Positions 10,997 to 19,763 of a stretch of 64,000 nucleotides of DNA are shown one piece after another. The notes beneath the pieces are model-generated. The model saw nothing but the letters and a program-made list of their open reading frames with translations. It was not told the origin of the DNA and made no database searches. How positions within the stretch are numbered: the stretch's first letter is position 1; the number at the start of each line of letters is the position of its first letter. Source of the stretch: Kordiimonas pumila (GTDB lineage: Bacteria; Pseudomonadota; Alphaproteobacteria; Sphingomonadales; Kordiimonadaceae). The position numbers and the translations under genes were made by a program. Location of the stretch: positions 2,005,501-2,069,500 of the forward strand of contig NZ_CP061205.1 of the NCBI RefSeq assembly GCF_015240255.1. The letters run 5' to 3'.

Positions 10997-11365
10997 ATGA
11001 TTCAGATGCAAACCAACCTCGACGTGGCGGATAACTCCGGGGCCAAGAGGGTGCAGTGCATTAAGGTCCTTGGTGGATCTAAGCGTAAGACTGCTGGAGT
11101 TGGCGACATTATTGTTGTCTCTGTCAAAGAGGCGATCCCTCGGGGTCGTGTCAAGAAGGGTGACGTGCATCGTGCCGTTATCGTTCGCACAGCTAAAGAA
11201 GTTCGTCGTGGCGATGGTACTACCATTCGTTTCGACAACAATGCAGCTGTTCTTGTTAATAAAAACCATGAACCAATCGGTACACGTATTTTTGGCCCGG
11301 TTGTTCGTGAACTGCGTGCAAAGAAGCATATGAAGATCATTTCGCTTGCACCGGAGGTGTTATAA
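10997..11365 (+). CDS. rplN: 50S ribosomal protein L14
   Basis: L14 lies at the subunit interface and binds the silencing factor RsfS in other bacteria. It is 122 residues with the hallmark [20 protein letters not shown] start and the C-terminal FGPVVRELR. The stop overlaps the rplX start (TAATG). Confidence 0.97.
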   Translation: MIQMQTNLDVADNSGAKRVQCIKVLGGSKRKTAGVGDIIVVSVKEAIPRGRVKKGDVHRAVIVRTAKEVRRGDGTTIRFDNNAAVLVNKNHEPIGTRIFGPVVRELRAKKHMKIISLAPEVL

Positions 11366-11682
11366 TGGCCGCTAAGCTTAAAAAAGGTGACAAGGTCGTT
11401 GTGATTGCCGGTAAAGATAAAGGCAAGCGCGGCGAAATCACATCTGTTCTGCCGAAAGAAGGTCGTGCAATTGTACAGGGTGTAAACCTTGTTAAAAAGC
11501 ATAACCGTCCTACGCAGGTGAGTGCGGGTGGTATCGAGACAAAAGAGTCTGCGATTCAGATGTCAAACCTTATGATTGAAGATCCTAAGGATGGCGCTCC
11601 AACCCGTGTTGGTTTCAAAGTTCTGGAAGACGGCAAAAAAGTTCGTTTTGCTAAGAAATCCGGGGAGATGATTGATGGCTAA
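11365..11682 (+). CDS. rplX: 50S ribosomal protein L24
   Basis: L24 is a KOW-domain assembly initiator at the tunnel exit. It is 105 residues and shows the KOW motif [20 protein letters not shown] at residues 5-24. Its last eight bases overlap the start of rplE. Confidence 0.96.
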   Translation: MAAKLKKGDKVVVIAGKDKGKRGEITSVLPKEGRAIVQGVNLVKKHNRPTQVSAGGIETKESAIQMSNLMIEDPKDGAPTRVGFKVLEDGKKVRFAKKSGEMIDG

Positions 11683-12226
11683 AGTATTGCCACGTCTTCG
11701 CGTTAATTACGAAGAAAAAGTTAAGGCATCTTTGCAAGAGACGTTTGGCTATAAAAACCCTATGCAGGTTCCTAAGCTGGACAAGATCGTAATCAACATG
11801 GGTGTTGGTGACGGTGTGCAGGACAAGAAAAAGGTTACAAAAGCAGCTGAGGAAATCGCTGCGATTGCTGGCCAGAAGCCTGTAATAACTCGTGCGCGCA
11901 AATCTATCGCCAGCTTTAAGCTGCGTGAAGGCATGCCTATCGGCGCTAAAGTAACGCTGCGCGGTGAGCGCATGTACGAGTTTCTTGATCGCCTTATTAC
12001 GATCGCAATGCCACGTATCCGTGACTTTCAGGGTGTTAATCCTAAGTCATTTGACGGTCGCGGCAACTATGCGCTTGGCCTGAAGGAACAAATCGTCTTC
12101 CCAGAAATCAACTATGATCAAATTGATCAGGTTCGCGGGATGGACATTATTATCTGCACCACGGCTCAGACCGATGATGAAGCGCGTGCGCTTCTCGCTG
12201 GTTTTGACATGCCGTTTAAAAAGTAA
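11675..12226 (+). CDS. rplE: 50S ribosomal protein L5
   Basis: L5 binds 5S rRNA in the central protuberance and contacts P-site tRNA. The product of 183 residues begins [16 protein letters not shown] and carries the conserved [14 protein letters not shown] and [16 protein letters not shown] segments. I choose the ATG at 11675, eight bases inside rplX, because GGGGAG stands 7 bases upstream. A TTG one codon earlier is possible but less likely. Confidence 0.96.
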   Translation: MAKVLPRLRVNYEEKVKASLQETFGYKNPMQVPKLDKIVINMGVGDGVQDKKKVTKAAEEIAAIAGQKPVITRARKSIASFKLREGMPIGAKVTLRGERMYEFLDRLITIAMPRIRDFQGVNPKSFDGRGNYALGLKEQIVFPEINYDQIDQVRGMDIIICTTAQTDDEARALLAGFDMPFKK

Positions 12227-12244
12227 CGGCTGGAGGGTTTTGAC

Positions 12245-12550
12245 ATGGCTAAAAAGAGTGCCATAAACAAAAACGAACGGCGTGAAAAGCTTGTTGCTAA
12301 ATACGCTGGTAAGCGTGCTAGTCTTAAAGCGAAGGCTTCTGATAAGAACCTTCCTGATGACGAGCGTTGGCTTGCTTCGCTGCAACTTGCTGCTATGCCT
12401 CGTAACGGCGCAGCAACGCGTCTTCGTAATCGCTGCGACGTAACTGGTCGTCCACGCGGTTATTATCGTAAATTCAAAATGTCACGGATTGCCCTGAGGG
12501 AACTTGGTTCCGCAGGTAAAATTCCTGGCATTGTAAAATCAAGCTGGTAA
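12245..12550 (+). CDS. rpsN: 30S ribosomal protein S14 (zinc-free long form)
   Basis: S14 is a head protein needed late in 30S assembly. The 101-residue length and the C-terminal [20 protein letters not shown] with no CxxC pairs identify the long, zinc-independent form found in most proteobacteria. TGGAGG precedes the ATG. Confidence 0.96.
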   Translation: MAKKSAINKNERREKLVAKYAGKRASLKAKASDKNLPDDERWLASLQLAAMPRNGAATRLRNRCDVTGRPRGYYRKFKMSRIALRELGSAGKIPGIVKSSW

Positions 12551-12562
12551 GGGGGAACGCTC

Positions 12563-12961
12563 ATGTCGATGACTGATCCTATCGGCGATATGCTGACCCG
12601 TATCCGCAACGGTTTGCAAGCTCGTAAAACTGTTGTTGCATCGCCCGCTTCAAAAACACGCCAGCGTATTCTGGATGTTCTTGAGCGTGAAGGTTACATT
12701 CGCGGCTATACTCGCACTGATAGCGAAGGCAACAAAGCCACGCTGTCTATTGAACTTAAATATCACGAAGGTGAGCCTGTTATTCGCACGATTAACCGTG
12801 TGTCTACACCTGGCCGTCGTGTCTATAGTTCTGTTGGTGATCTGCCTCGTGTTCACAACGGCCTTGGTATTTCGATCGTTTCCACTCCGAAAGGTGTGCT
12901 CTCTGACGCTGAAGCGCGTGAGGGCAATGTGGGCGGCGAAGTGCTTTGCACCGTATTCTAA
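12563..12961 (+). CDS. rpsH: 30S ribosomal protein S8
   Basis: S8 binds the central domain of 16S rRNA and, in E. coli, represses the spc operon at rplE. It is 132 residues, starting [19 protein letters not shown], with the conserved C-terminal [16 protein letters not shown]. The MSM start is the usual alphaproteobacterial form and is preceded by GGGGGAA. Confidence 0.97.
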   Translation: MSMTDPIGDMLTRIRNGLQARKTVVASPASKTRQRILDVLEREGYIRGYTRTDSEGNKATLSIELKYHEGEPVIRTINRVSTPGRRVYSSVGDLPRVHNGLGISIVSTPKGVLSDAEAREGNVGGEVLCTVF

Positions 12962-12976
12962 GGAAAGGGAGAAGCT

Positions 12977-13510
12977 ATGTCCCGTATCGGTAAAAAACCA
13001 GTGGCGATTCCGTCTGGTGTGACCGTTTCCTTAAACGGCGCGGACCTCACGGTAAAAGGCCCTAAGGGTGAAATGGCAATGTCATTTGTTCCTGAAGTAA
13101 CGGTTACTCAGGATGATAGTGGTATTGTTGTAAAACCTATAAACGACACAAAACGTGCACGCTCTATGTGGGGCATGCAGCGTACAATGGTTTCCAACCT
13201 GGTTGAGGGTGTTACTGATGGTTTCAGTAAGCGTCTTGAAATCAGCGGTGTTGGTTACCGTGCACAAATGAAAGGCTCCTCACTGAACCTTCAGTTGGGT
13301 TATAGCCATGATATCGACTTTCCGATCCCTGAAGGCATCAAAATTGAGACGCCTGATCAGACGACGGTCGTTATTTCCGGTATCGACAAACAACAGGTCG
13401 GTGAAACAGCAGCTAAAATTCGCGAGTTCCGTAAACCAGAGCCTTACAAAGGCAAGGGTATTAAGTACGCTGGCGAATATATCTTCCGCAAGGAAGGTAA
13501 GAAGAAGTAA
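12977..13510 (+). CDS. rplF: 50S ribosomal protein L6
   Basis: L6 sits near the factor-binding site of the 50S subunit. It is 177 residues with the typical [17 protein letters not shown] start, two L6 repeats, and the C-terminal [15 protein letters not shown] signature. AAGGAAAGGGAGA precedes the ATG. Confidence 0.97.
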   Translation: MSRIGKKPVAIPSGVTVSLNGADLTVKGPKGEMAMSFVPEVTVTQDDSGIVVKPINDTKRARSMWGMQRTMVSNLVEGVTDGFSKRLEISGVGYRAQMKGSSLNLQLGYSHDIDFPIPEGIKIETPDQTTVVISGIDKQQVGETAAKIREFRKPEPYKGKGIKYAGEYIFRKEGKKK

Positions 13511-13522
13511 TGGGTGTCCAAA

Positions 13523-13876
13523 ATGGCCTCTAATGCTACAAACTTTGAACGGCGTCGCCAGCGCAACCGTACGCAACTTAAGAAAAATTGCGGCGGGCGG
13601 CCACGTCTTTCAGTCCACAGGACTAACCAGCATATCTATGCACAAGTCATTGATGACGTAAAAGGTGCTACTCTTGCTGCTGCGTCCACACTGGACAAAG
13701 ATCTCAAAGGCTCTGCTCCTAATAAAGAAGCAGCTGCCAAGGTTGGTAAATTGATTGCCGAGCGAGCCAAGGCCGCAGGCGTTGAATCAGTCGTGTTTGA
13801 TCGGGGTGGTTTTCTGTACCACGGCCGCGTCAAGGCACTGGCAGATGCAGCGCGTGATGGCGGCTTGAACTTCTAG
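13523..13876 (+). CDS. rplR: 50S ribosomal protein L18
   Basis: L18 binds 5S rRNA with L5. It shows [14 protein letters not shown], the conserved [20 protein letters not shown] and the C-terminal [19 protein letters not shown]. The ATG at 13523 gives 117 residues ([11 protein letters not shown]) and matches the usual distance to the FERR motif. A GTG at 13514 would add three residues (MSK) and cannot be excluded. Confidence 0.94.
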   Translation: MASNATNFERRRQRNRTQLKKNCGGRPRLSVHRTNQHIYAQVIDDVKGATLAAASTLDKDLKGSAPNKEAAAKVGKLIAERAKAAGVESVVFDRGGFLYHGRVKALADAARDGGLNF

Positions 13877-13900
13877 GCTTGAAAAGGAAAAGGATGTCCA

Positions 13901-14476
13901 ATGGCACGCCCAGAACGCAATCGCGAAGAAAGTGAACTGATTGAAAAGCTTGTCCACATTAACCGTGTGGCCAAGGTTGTTAAAGGTGGCCGTCGCTTTG
14001 GTTTTGCTGCTCTTGTAGTAGTTGGTGACCAACGTGGCCGTGTTGGCTTTGGTAATGGTAAGGCCCGTGAGGTTCCTGAAGCCATTCGTAAGGCAACAGA
14101 AGCTGCTAAGAAAAACATGATCCGTGTACCTCTGCGTGAAGGCAGAACGTTGCACCACGATATCAATGGCCGTCACGGCGCTGGTAAAGTGTTGCTGCGT
14201 ACAGCTTCTGCTGGTACAGGTATCATCGCTGGTGGCCCAATGCGCGCTGTATTCGACGCGCTTGGTGTTCAGGATGTGGTAACGAAATCTCAAGGCTCTG
14301 CAAACCCATATAACATGGTGCGTGCAACGTTTGATGCTTTGAAAAATCAAAACTCACCACGTCAGATTGCTGCCAAACGGAACAAGAAAGTTGCTGATAT
14401 TGTAGCACGTCGTGGCGATGTTAAAGTTGCCTCTGGTGATGATGCGACAAGTGAAGCTGCTGATCAGGCGGAGTAA
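13901..14476 (+). CDS. rpsE: 30S ribosomal protein S5
   Basis: S5 works with S4 in decoding fidelity and mRNA unwinding. The 191-residue product has the S5 N-terminal dsRNA-binding domain ([20 protein letters not shown] and [15 protein letters not shown]) and the C-terminal fold with [19 protein letters not shown]. It carries a charged C-terminal extension of about 20 residues. The gene lies between rplR and rpmD in the normal order. Confidence 0.97.
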   Translation: MARPERNREESELIEKLVHINRVAKVVKGGRRFGFAALVVVGDQRGRVGFGNGKAREVPEAIRKATEAAKKNMIRVPLREGRTLHHDINGRHGAGKVLLRTASAGTGIIAGGPMRAVFDALGVQDVVTKSQGSANPYNMVRATFDALKNQNSPRQIAAKRNKKVADIVARRGDVKVASGDDATSEAADQAE

Positions 14477-14482
14477 TATCAG

Positions 14483-14674
14483 ATGGCTGCGGATAAAAAA
14501 GCAACTGTAACGGTCACGCAAATTGCGAGCCCGATACGCCGTAAGAAAGACCAGCGTGAAACACTTGTTGGTCTTGGCCTTAACAAAATGAACAGAACGC
14601 GCGTTCTGGAGGATACTCCTTCTGTGCGCGGCATGATCAACAAAGTGCACCACCTTGTGCGCGTTGTTGAGTAA
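14483..14674 (+). CDS. rpmD: 50S ribosomal protein L30
   Basis: L30 is a small non-essential protein of the 50S subunit. It is 63 residues with the diagnostic [20 protein letters not shown] and [20 protein letters not shown] segments. It starts 6 bases after rpsE. Confidence 0.95.
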   Translation: MAADKKATVTVTQIASPIRRKKDQRETLVGLGLNKMNRTRVLEDTPSVRGMINKVHHLVRVVE

Positions 14675-14697
14675 CGCCAGCGTTTTGGAGAGATGAA

Positions 14698-15153
14698 ATG
14701 AAACTCAATGAACTTCGTGACAACAACGGTGCCCGCGTAAGCCGCACTCGTGTTGGTCGTGGTATCGGTTCCGGCAAAGGTAAAACTGCTGGTTCCGGTC
14801 ATAAAGGTCAGAAAGCACGCTCTGGTGTTGCGATCAACGGTTTTGAAGGCGGTCAAATGCCTATCTTCCGTCGCTTGCCTAAGCGTGGTTTTAAAAGCCT
14901 TAACAAAAAAGATTTTCAGGTTCTTAACCTTGGTCGTTTGCAAAAGGCGATCGATGATAAGAAGCTGGATGCAAAAAAGGCAATCACTGTTGATGTTCTC
15001 GTTGAATCTGGTTTGATTGGTCGAGTGGTTGATGGTGTTCGTTTGCTAGCGAAAGGCGAGCTTTCTGCGAAAGTAGATATAACTGTGACTGGCGCATCTA
15101 AGGGTGCAATAGAAGCTGTTGAAAAAGCTGGCGGTAAAGTTACGCTTGCATAA
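14698..15153 (+). CDS. rplO: 50S ribosomal protein L15
   Basis: L15 is a late assembly protein of the 50S subunit. It is 151 residues, with [20 protein letters not shown] and the glycine-rich [20 protein letters not shown] segment that threads into rRNA. GGAGAG precedes the ATG. Confidence 0.97.
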   Translation: MKLNELRDNNGARVSRTRVGRGIGSGKGKTAGSGHKGQKARSGVAINGFEGGQMPIFRRLPKRGFKSLNKKDFQVLNLGRLQKAIDDKKLDAKKAITVDVLVESGLIGRVVDGVRLLAKGELSAKVDITVTGASKGAIEAVEKAGGKVTLA

Positions 15154-15200
15154 ATCATTTAATGTCGAGATATAAGACTGATAAGGGGCTTTGACAGTCT

Positions 15201-16532
15201 ATGGCTTCTGCTGCTGAACAACTCGCGTCCAATATAAGCTTATCTTCCTTCGGTAAAGCCGAGGAGCTGAAGAAGCGTATATTGTTCGCGCTTGGTGCAC
15301 TTGTTGTGTACCGGCTGTGCTCATATATTCCTATTCCAGGGATAGATGCGGACGCGGTTAGTCGTATGTTTGCAAACCTTGGTGGTGGATTTGTTGATAT
15401 TATCAACACTTTCTCTGGTGGTGCTTTGCAGCGGACCTCCATTATCATGCTTGGTATCATGCCTTATATCTCGGCATCAATTATCATGCAGCTCTTGACG
15501 ACCATGAATCCAACCTTAGCGGGGTGGAAGAAGGAAGGCGAGCAAGGGCGCAAAAAGATCAACCAGATGACACGCTATGGTACTGTTCTCCTCACAGTTG
15601 TGCAGGGCTGGGCGGTCGCAAGCGGGCTTCAGGGCCAGTCTGGTGTTGTTGTTGATCCGGGTATCTTTTTTATTGTGACCACCATTATCACGTTGCTTGG
15701 TGGTACTATGTTCCTCATGTGGCTCGGTGAACAAATAACCCAGCGTGGTATCGGTAACGGTATTTCGCTTATTATCTTTGCCGGTATTGTTTCAGAGTTG
15801 CCGCGAAATATTGCACAGGCTTTCACGCTTACGCAAAACGGTAGCCTGTCTGTTACAATATTACTAATGCTGTTGATTGGCGCTATTGCCTTGGTTTGGT
15901 TTATTGTTTTCTGCGAACGTGCGCAACGCCGCGTTGTTATCCAGTACCCCAAGCGCCAGCAAGGCAACCGCGTGTTCCAAGGTGATAAATCGCACCTGCC
16001 GCTGAAGCTCAACGTAGCGGGTGTTATACCGCCTATCTTCGCAAGCTCACTGCTTTTGATGCCGCTAACTATTGTTGGTATGTATCAGGCAAGCGGTCCA
16101 GAGTGGCTGACACTTATCACGGCAACACTCGCGCCAGGAAAGCCTGTTTATATTGCGCTTTATATTGCTCTTATTGTTTTCTTTTGCTTCTTCTATACAG
16201 CTATTCAGTTTAACCCTGAAGATACTGCAGATAACCTTAAAAAACATGGCGGCTTTATCCCTGGGATTCGCCCCGGCAAGCGTACATCTGAATATTTAGA
16301 CTATGTCTTGACGCGATTAACTGTTATCGGTGCTGCATATATATCTTTTGTATGTGTTATTCCTGAGCTTCTTATGAGTCAGGCTTCTGTTCCATTCTAC
16401 CTTGGTGGTACAAGTTTGCTGATCGTTGTTAACGTAACGATGGATACAGTGTCACAAATTCAGTCTCATTTGATGGCGCAGCAATACGAAAGCTTGTTGA
16501 AGAAAACACGCCTGAAGGGGGGACGCAGGTGA
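15201..16532 (+). CDS. secY: Protein translocase subunit SecY
   Basis: SecY is the channel-forming membrane subunit of the Sec translocon and exports unfolded preproteins with SecE, SecG and SecA. The 443-residue length and about ten hydrophobic segments fit. Conserved pieces include IPIPGIDADAVSR near residue 42, the TM2 region GIMPYISASIIMQLL, QITQRGIGNGISLIIFAGI and the C-terminal cytosolic loop GGFIPGIRPGKRTSEYL. The last four bases overlap the adk start. Confidence 0.98.
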   Translation: MASAAEQLASNISLSSFGKAEELKKRILFALGALVVYRLCSYIPIPGIDADAVSRMFANLGGGFVDIINTFSGGALQRTSIIMLGIMPYISASIIMQLLTTMNPTLAGWKKEGEQGRKKINQMTRYGTVLLTVVQGWAVASGLQGQSGVVVDPGIFFIVTTIITLLGGTMFLMWLGEQITQRGIGNGISLIIFAGIVSELPRNIAQAFTLTQNGSLSVTILLMLLIGAIALVWFIVFCERAQRRVVIQYPKRQQGNRVFQGDKSHLPLKLNVAGVIPPIFASSLLLMPLTIVGMYQASGPEWLTLITATLAPGKPVYIALYIALIVFFCFFYTAIQFNPEDTADNLKKHGGFIPGIRPGKRTSEYLDYVLTRLTVIGAAYISFVCVIPELLMSQASVPFYLGGTSLLIVVNVTMDTVSQIQSHLMAQQYESLLKKTRLKGGRR

Positions 16533-17176
16533 TTATTATTCTTTTTGGCCCTCCGGGCGCAGGCAAGGGCACACAGGCCCAGCGGATCGAAAAAGAAAAA
16601 GGCCTTGTACAATTGTCTACAGGTGACATGCTGCGGGCTGCTGTAGCCGCTAAAACCCACTATGGGAAGATGGCTTCAGAAAAAATGCAGGCAGGTCAAC
16701 TTGTGTCCGATGACATCGTTATTGGCATTATCGCGGACCGAATTAAAGAAAATGACTGCAAAAATGGTTTTATTCTTGATGGCTTTCCCCGCACTGTCGC
16801 ACAGGCAGAAGCGCTTGATGAAATGCTAAAAGAAGAAGGTCGCAAGCTTACTGCTGTGATCGAAATGAAAGTTGATGATGCTGCACTTGTAGACCGCATC
16901 GCTGGTCGTTATACATGTGCAACATGTAACGAAGGTTACCATGATACAAACCTGAAACCCAAGGTGGCTGGGGTTTGTGACAATTGTGGTGGTACTGAAT
17001 TCAAACGTCGTGCTGACGATAATGCCGAAACTGTTGGCAAGCGTTTGGAGGAATATTATGCACAGACGGCACCTGTTTTGCCGTACTATGCAAACAAAGG
17101 AATTTTGCAGCAAGTTGATGGTATGGCAGCCATTGATAAGGTTGCTGCAGATATTGCTGCGGTCTTGGCCGCGTAA
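16529..17176 (+). CDS. adk: Adenylate kinase with zinc-type LID
   Basis: Adk interconverts ATP plus AMP and two ADP, keeping adenylate pools balanced. The P-loop GPPGAGKGT is at residues 7-15 and the AMP-binding STGDMLR follows. The LID carries four cysteines (C130, C133, C150 and C153), so it is the zinc-binding type common in Gram-positives and some proteobacteria. The GTG start overlaps the secY stop (GTGA), which couples the two. The 215-residue length is that of a long-form Adk. Confidence 0.97.
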   Translation: MIIILFGPPGAGKGTQAQRIEKEKGLVQLSTGDMLRAAVAAKTHYGKMASEKMQAGQLVSDDIVIGIIADRIKENDCKNGFILDGFPRTVAQAEALDEMLKEEGRKLTAVIEMKVDDAALVDRIAGRYTCATCNEGYHDTNLKPKVAGVCDNCGGTEFKRRADDNAETVGKRLEEYYAQTAPVLPYYANKGILQQVDGMAAIDKVAADIAAVLAA

Positions 17177-17193
17177 AAACTGCTAGAAGGCGG

Positions 17194-17221
17194 TTGACGA
17201 ACGGGGGTTTATTCATATAAT
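17194..17221 (+). promoter_or_regulatory. Strong sigma70-type promoter of the alpha operon
   Basis: TTGACG (17194-17199) and a perfect TATAAT (17216-17221) are separated by 16 bases in the 114-base adk-rpsM gap. It would give rpsM-rpsK-rpoA-rplQ a leader of about 60 bases. The match is strong for a genome whose other promoters are weak. Confidence 0.75.
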
Positions 17222-17290
17222 CCCCGGCTTCAACACGTCTTATGGCATTGTGTTGTATGATGTGAACATGTTTGATCAGGAGAAATGGTC

Positions 17291-17659
17291 GTGGCGCGTA
17301 TATCTGGCGTAAACATTCCGACCAATAAGCGAGTTGAAATCGCTTTGACGTATATTCACGGTATTGGCCGCACTGCGGCTAAGGGTATTTGCTCTGCGCT
17401 TAATATCCCAAGTGAACGTCGGGTTATGGAATTGGCGGACGCTGAAGTAATTCAGATCCGTGAGATGATTGACACTAACTTTACTGTTGAGGGTGACCTT
17501 CGCCGTGAAGTTTCGATGAATATTAAGCGGTTGATGGATTTGAAGACATATCGTGGTCTTCGTCACCGTAATAAATTGCCTGTACGCGGTCAGCGCACAA
17601 GCACGAATGCTCGTACTCGTAAGGGTAAAGCAGTCGCGATTGCAGGTAAGAAGAAGTAA
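17291..17659 (+). CDS. rpsM: 30S ribosomal protein S13
   Basis: S13 contacts P-site tRNA and forms inter-subunit bridges in the head. The sequence [21 protein letters not shown] is canonical from a GTG at 17291. That start is preferred over the in-frame ATG at 17285 because the ribosome binding site AGGAG (17278-17282) is 8 bases from the GTG but only 2 from the ATG. The product is 122 residues, ending in the basic [18 protein letters not shown] tail. Confidence 0.95.
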   Translation: MARISGVNIPTNKRVEIALTYIHGIGRTAAKGICSALNIPSERRVMELADAEVIQIREMIDTNFTVEGDLRREVSMNIKRLMDLKTYRGLRHRNKLPVRGQRTSTNARTRKGKAVAIAGKKK

Positions 17660-17705
17660 GTTTAACAAGCTGTTTAGGGCTTCCATAGATTAAGGTCTGA
17701 TTGAG

Positions 17706-18095
17706 ATGGCAAAAGATACTAGCCGCATTAAGCGCCGTGAGCGTAAAAACATCACGAATGGTGTTGCTCACGTTAACGCATCATTCAATAACACAATGAT
17801 TACCATCACTGATGTACAGGGGAATGCCATTTCCTGGTCATCTGCTGGCACGATGGGATTTAAAGGTTCTCGGAAATCAACGCCATATGCAGCGCAGGTT
17901 GCAGCCGAGGACGCAGGTAAAAAAGCACAAGAACATGGCATGAAAGCTCTTGAAGTTGAAGTGAAGGGTCCGGGTGCGGGCCGCGAAAGCGCTCTTCGGG
18001 CTCTCCAGGCTATTGGCTTCACGATTTCTTCTATCCGTGACGTAACGCCAATTCCACACAATGGCTGCCGTCCACCTAAACGTCGCCGCGTATAA
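17706..18095 (+). CDS. rpsK: 30S ribosomal protein S11
   Basis: S11 forms the platform of the 30S subunit near the E site. It is 129 residues, with [40 protein letters not shown] and the C-terminal [16 protein letters not shown]. It is followed directly by rpoA; rpsD, which sits here in E. coli, is absent. Confidence 0.97.
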   Translation: MAKDTSRIKRRERKNITNGVAHVNASFNNTMITITDVQGNAISWSSAGTMGFKGSRKSTPYAAQVAAEDAGKKAQEHGMKALEVEVKGPGAGRESALRALQAIGFTISSIRDVTPIPHNGCRPPKRRRV

Positions 18096-18186
18096 GGCTG
18101 CTGTTTGGGCCGTTAGTTGTAGAGTATTGGCGCGAATCCTAGGGCGCTAAATTTTTTAAAGCGTCATAAATAATGAGGGTTACACC

Positions 18187-19203
18187 GTGATCCAGAAAAA
18201 CTGGCAAGAACTTATTAAACCAAATGGTCTTACAATCACTCCGGGGTCTGATCCCCTGCGTAAGGCCACACTCGTAGTAGAACCGCTTGAGCGTGGTTAT
18301 GGCATGACATTGGGCAATGGCCTTCGTCGTGTGCTGCTCTCATCGCTTCAGGGCGGCGCTGTAACAAGCCTGCACATTGAAGGCGTGTTGCACGAGTTCT
18401 CAAGCGTACCGGGTGTACGTGAAGACGTGACCGACATGGTTCTGAATATCAAGCAATTGCCTATTCGTGTTACCTCTGATGGCACAAAGCGCTTGCACCT
18501 TACGGCTTCTGGCCCGGGTGAAGTAAAAGCAAATGCTATCAGCGAAGTTGCTGATGTTGATATCCTCGACAAGGACTTGGTAATTTGCCACCTTGACGAA
18601 GGTGCTACACTCAATATGGAACTTACCGTTGCGTCAGGCAAAGGCTATGTTCCTGCGGACAGGAACCGCCCTGAAGATGCGCCAATTGGTCTTATTCCAA
18701 TTGATGCTCTTTATAGCCCTGTGCGTAAAGTCAGCTACAAGGTTGAGGCCACACGTGAAGGCCAGATCCTTGATTATGACAAACTGACAATGGACATTGA
18801 AACAGATGGTACGGTTACACCGGAAGACGCAGTTGCTTTTGCAGCGCGTATTTTGCAAGACCAATTGTCTGTGTTCGTGAACTTTGACGAACCAGAAGAA
18901 GCAACCAAGTCTGACGAAGATGAAGAGCCAGCGTTCAACCGCCAGCTGCTTCGCAAAGTTGACGAGCTTGAACTTTCTGTTCGTTCCGCGAATTGCCTTA
19001 AAAACGATAACATCGTTTACATTGGCGATCTGGTACAGAAAACCGAAGCAGAAATGCTCCGTACTCCAAACTTTGGCCGTAAATCTCTGAACGAGATTAA
19101 AGAAGTTCTTGCTTCTATGGGCCTTCGCTTGGGCATGGAATTGCCTGCTTGGCCACCAGAAAATATCGAAGAACTTGCCAAGAAACTTGAGCAAGAGTTT
19201 TAA
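18187..19203 (+). CDS. rpoA: RNA polymerase alpha subunit
   Basis: Alpha dimerises to scaffold RNA polymerase and its C-terminal domain touches promoter UP elements and activators. The 338-residue product starts at GTG (preceded by GAGGG). The N-terminal domain is seen with [18 protein letters not shown] near residue 38. The acidic linker [14 protein letters not shown] lies near residue 240. The C-terminal domain helix-hairpin region includes [19 protein letters not shown] and [17 protein letters not shown]. Confidence 0.98.
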   Translation: MIQKNWQELIKPNGLTITPGSDPLRKATLVVEPLERGYGMTLGNGLRRVLLSSLQGGAVTSLHIEGVLHEFSSVPGVREDVTDMVLNIKQLPIRVTSDGTKRLHLTASGPGEVKANAISEVADVDILDKDLVICHLDEGATLNMELTVASGKGYVPADRNRPEDAPIGLIPIDALYSPVRKVSYKVEATREGQILDYDKLTMDIETDGTVTPEDAVAFAARILQDQLSVFVNFDEPEEATKSDEDEEPAFNRQLLRKVDELELSVRSANCLKNDNIVYIGDLVQKTEAEMLRTPNFGRKSLNEIKEVLASMGLRLGMELPAWPPENIEELAKKLEQEF

Positions 19204-19236
19204 AACCTCCCTTTAAGGGACACCTACCGGTACTAT

Positions 19237-19258
19237 GCCCCAAGGTTTGTCTTGGGGC
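19237..19258 (+). promoter_or_regulatory. Hairpin in the rpoA-rplQ spacer
   Basis: GCCCCAAG and CTTGGGGC form a perfect 8-bp stem with loop GTTTGT in the 87-base gap. A second small palindrome, TCCCTTTAAGGGA, lies at 19208-19220. Neither has a T-run, so I read them as an mRNA stability or r-protein control structure rather than a terminator. Confidence 0.4.
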
Positions 19259-19290
19259 GCAAGGCCGGATAGGCAATTTGGAGAAGAACA

Positions 19291-19710
19291 ATGCGTCACC
19301 GTAAAGCCGGTCGTAAACTGAATAGAACTGCAAGCCACCGTAAGGCTTTGTTTATGAACCTGTCTCAGGCTCTTTTGAAGCATGAGCAGATTGTAACAAC
19401 ACTGCCTAAAGCAAAGGAACTTGCGCCTGTTGTTGAGAAACTTATTTCTCTTGGCAAAAAAGGCGGCCTTGCTAACCGTCGTCTTGCGATTGCTCGCCTG
19501 CAGGATGAAACACTTGTTTCAAAACTGTTCGACGAGATTGCTGACCGCTACAAAGAGCGCGCTGGTGGTTACACCCGGGTTCTGAAAGCTGGTTTCCGCC
19601 ACGGTGATAATGCACCAATGGCTGTGATTGAGCTGGTTGACCGCAATGAAGACGCTAAAGGCAAAGATAGTGGCCCTGTTTTCACTGATGAAGATGAAGC
19701 TGCTGCATAA
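19291..19710 (+). CDS. rplQ: 50S ribosomal protein L17
   Basis: L17 lies near the tunnel exit of the 50S subunit. It is 139 residues, with the diagnostic [20 protein letters not shown] start and the C-terminal [20 protein letters not shown]. An acidic tail follows. TTGGAG precedes the ATG. It is the last gene of the ribosomal cluster. Confidence 0.97.
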   Translation: MRHRKAGRKLNRTASHRKALFMNLSQALLKHEQIVTTLPKAKELAPVVEKLISLGKKGGLANRRLAIARLQDETLVSKLFDEIADRYKERAGGYTRVLKAGFRHGDNAPMAVIELVDRNEDAKGKDSGPVFTDEDEAAA

Positions 19711-19732
19711 GCCTTGCGCATAATCTAAGTTT

Positions 19733-19763
19733 AAAAAGGTAGCTTTCGGGCTACCTTTTTTTT
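19733..19763 (+). terminator. Intrinsic terminator of the ribosomal cluster
   Basis: AAAAAGGTAGC (19733-19743) pairs with GCTACCTTTTT, followed by further Ts. It ends the alpha operon. The stop codon (TAG on the minus strand, 19751-19753) of the convergent gene lies inside the second arm, so that gene uses the same structure in the opposite direction. Confidence 0.92.
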
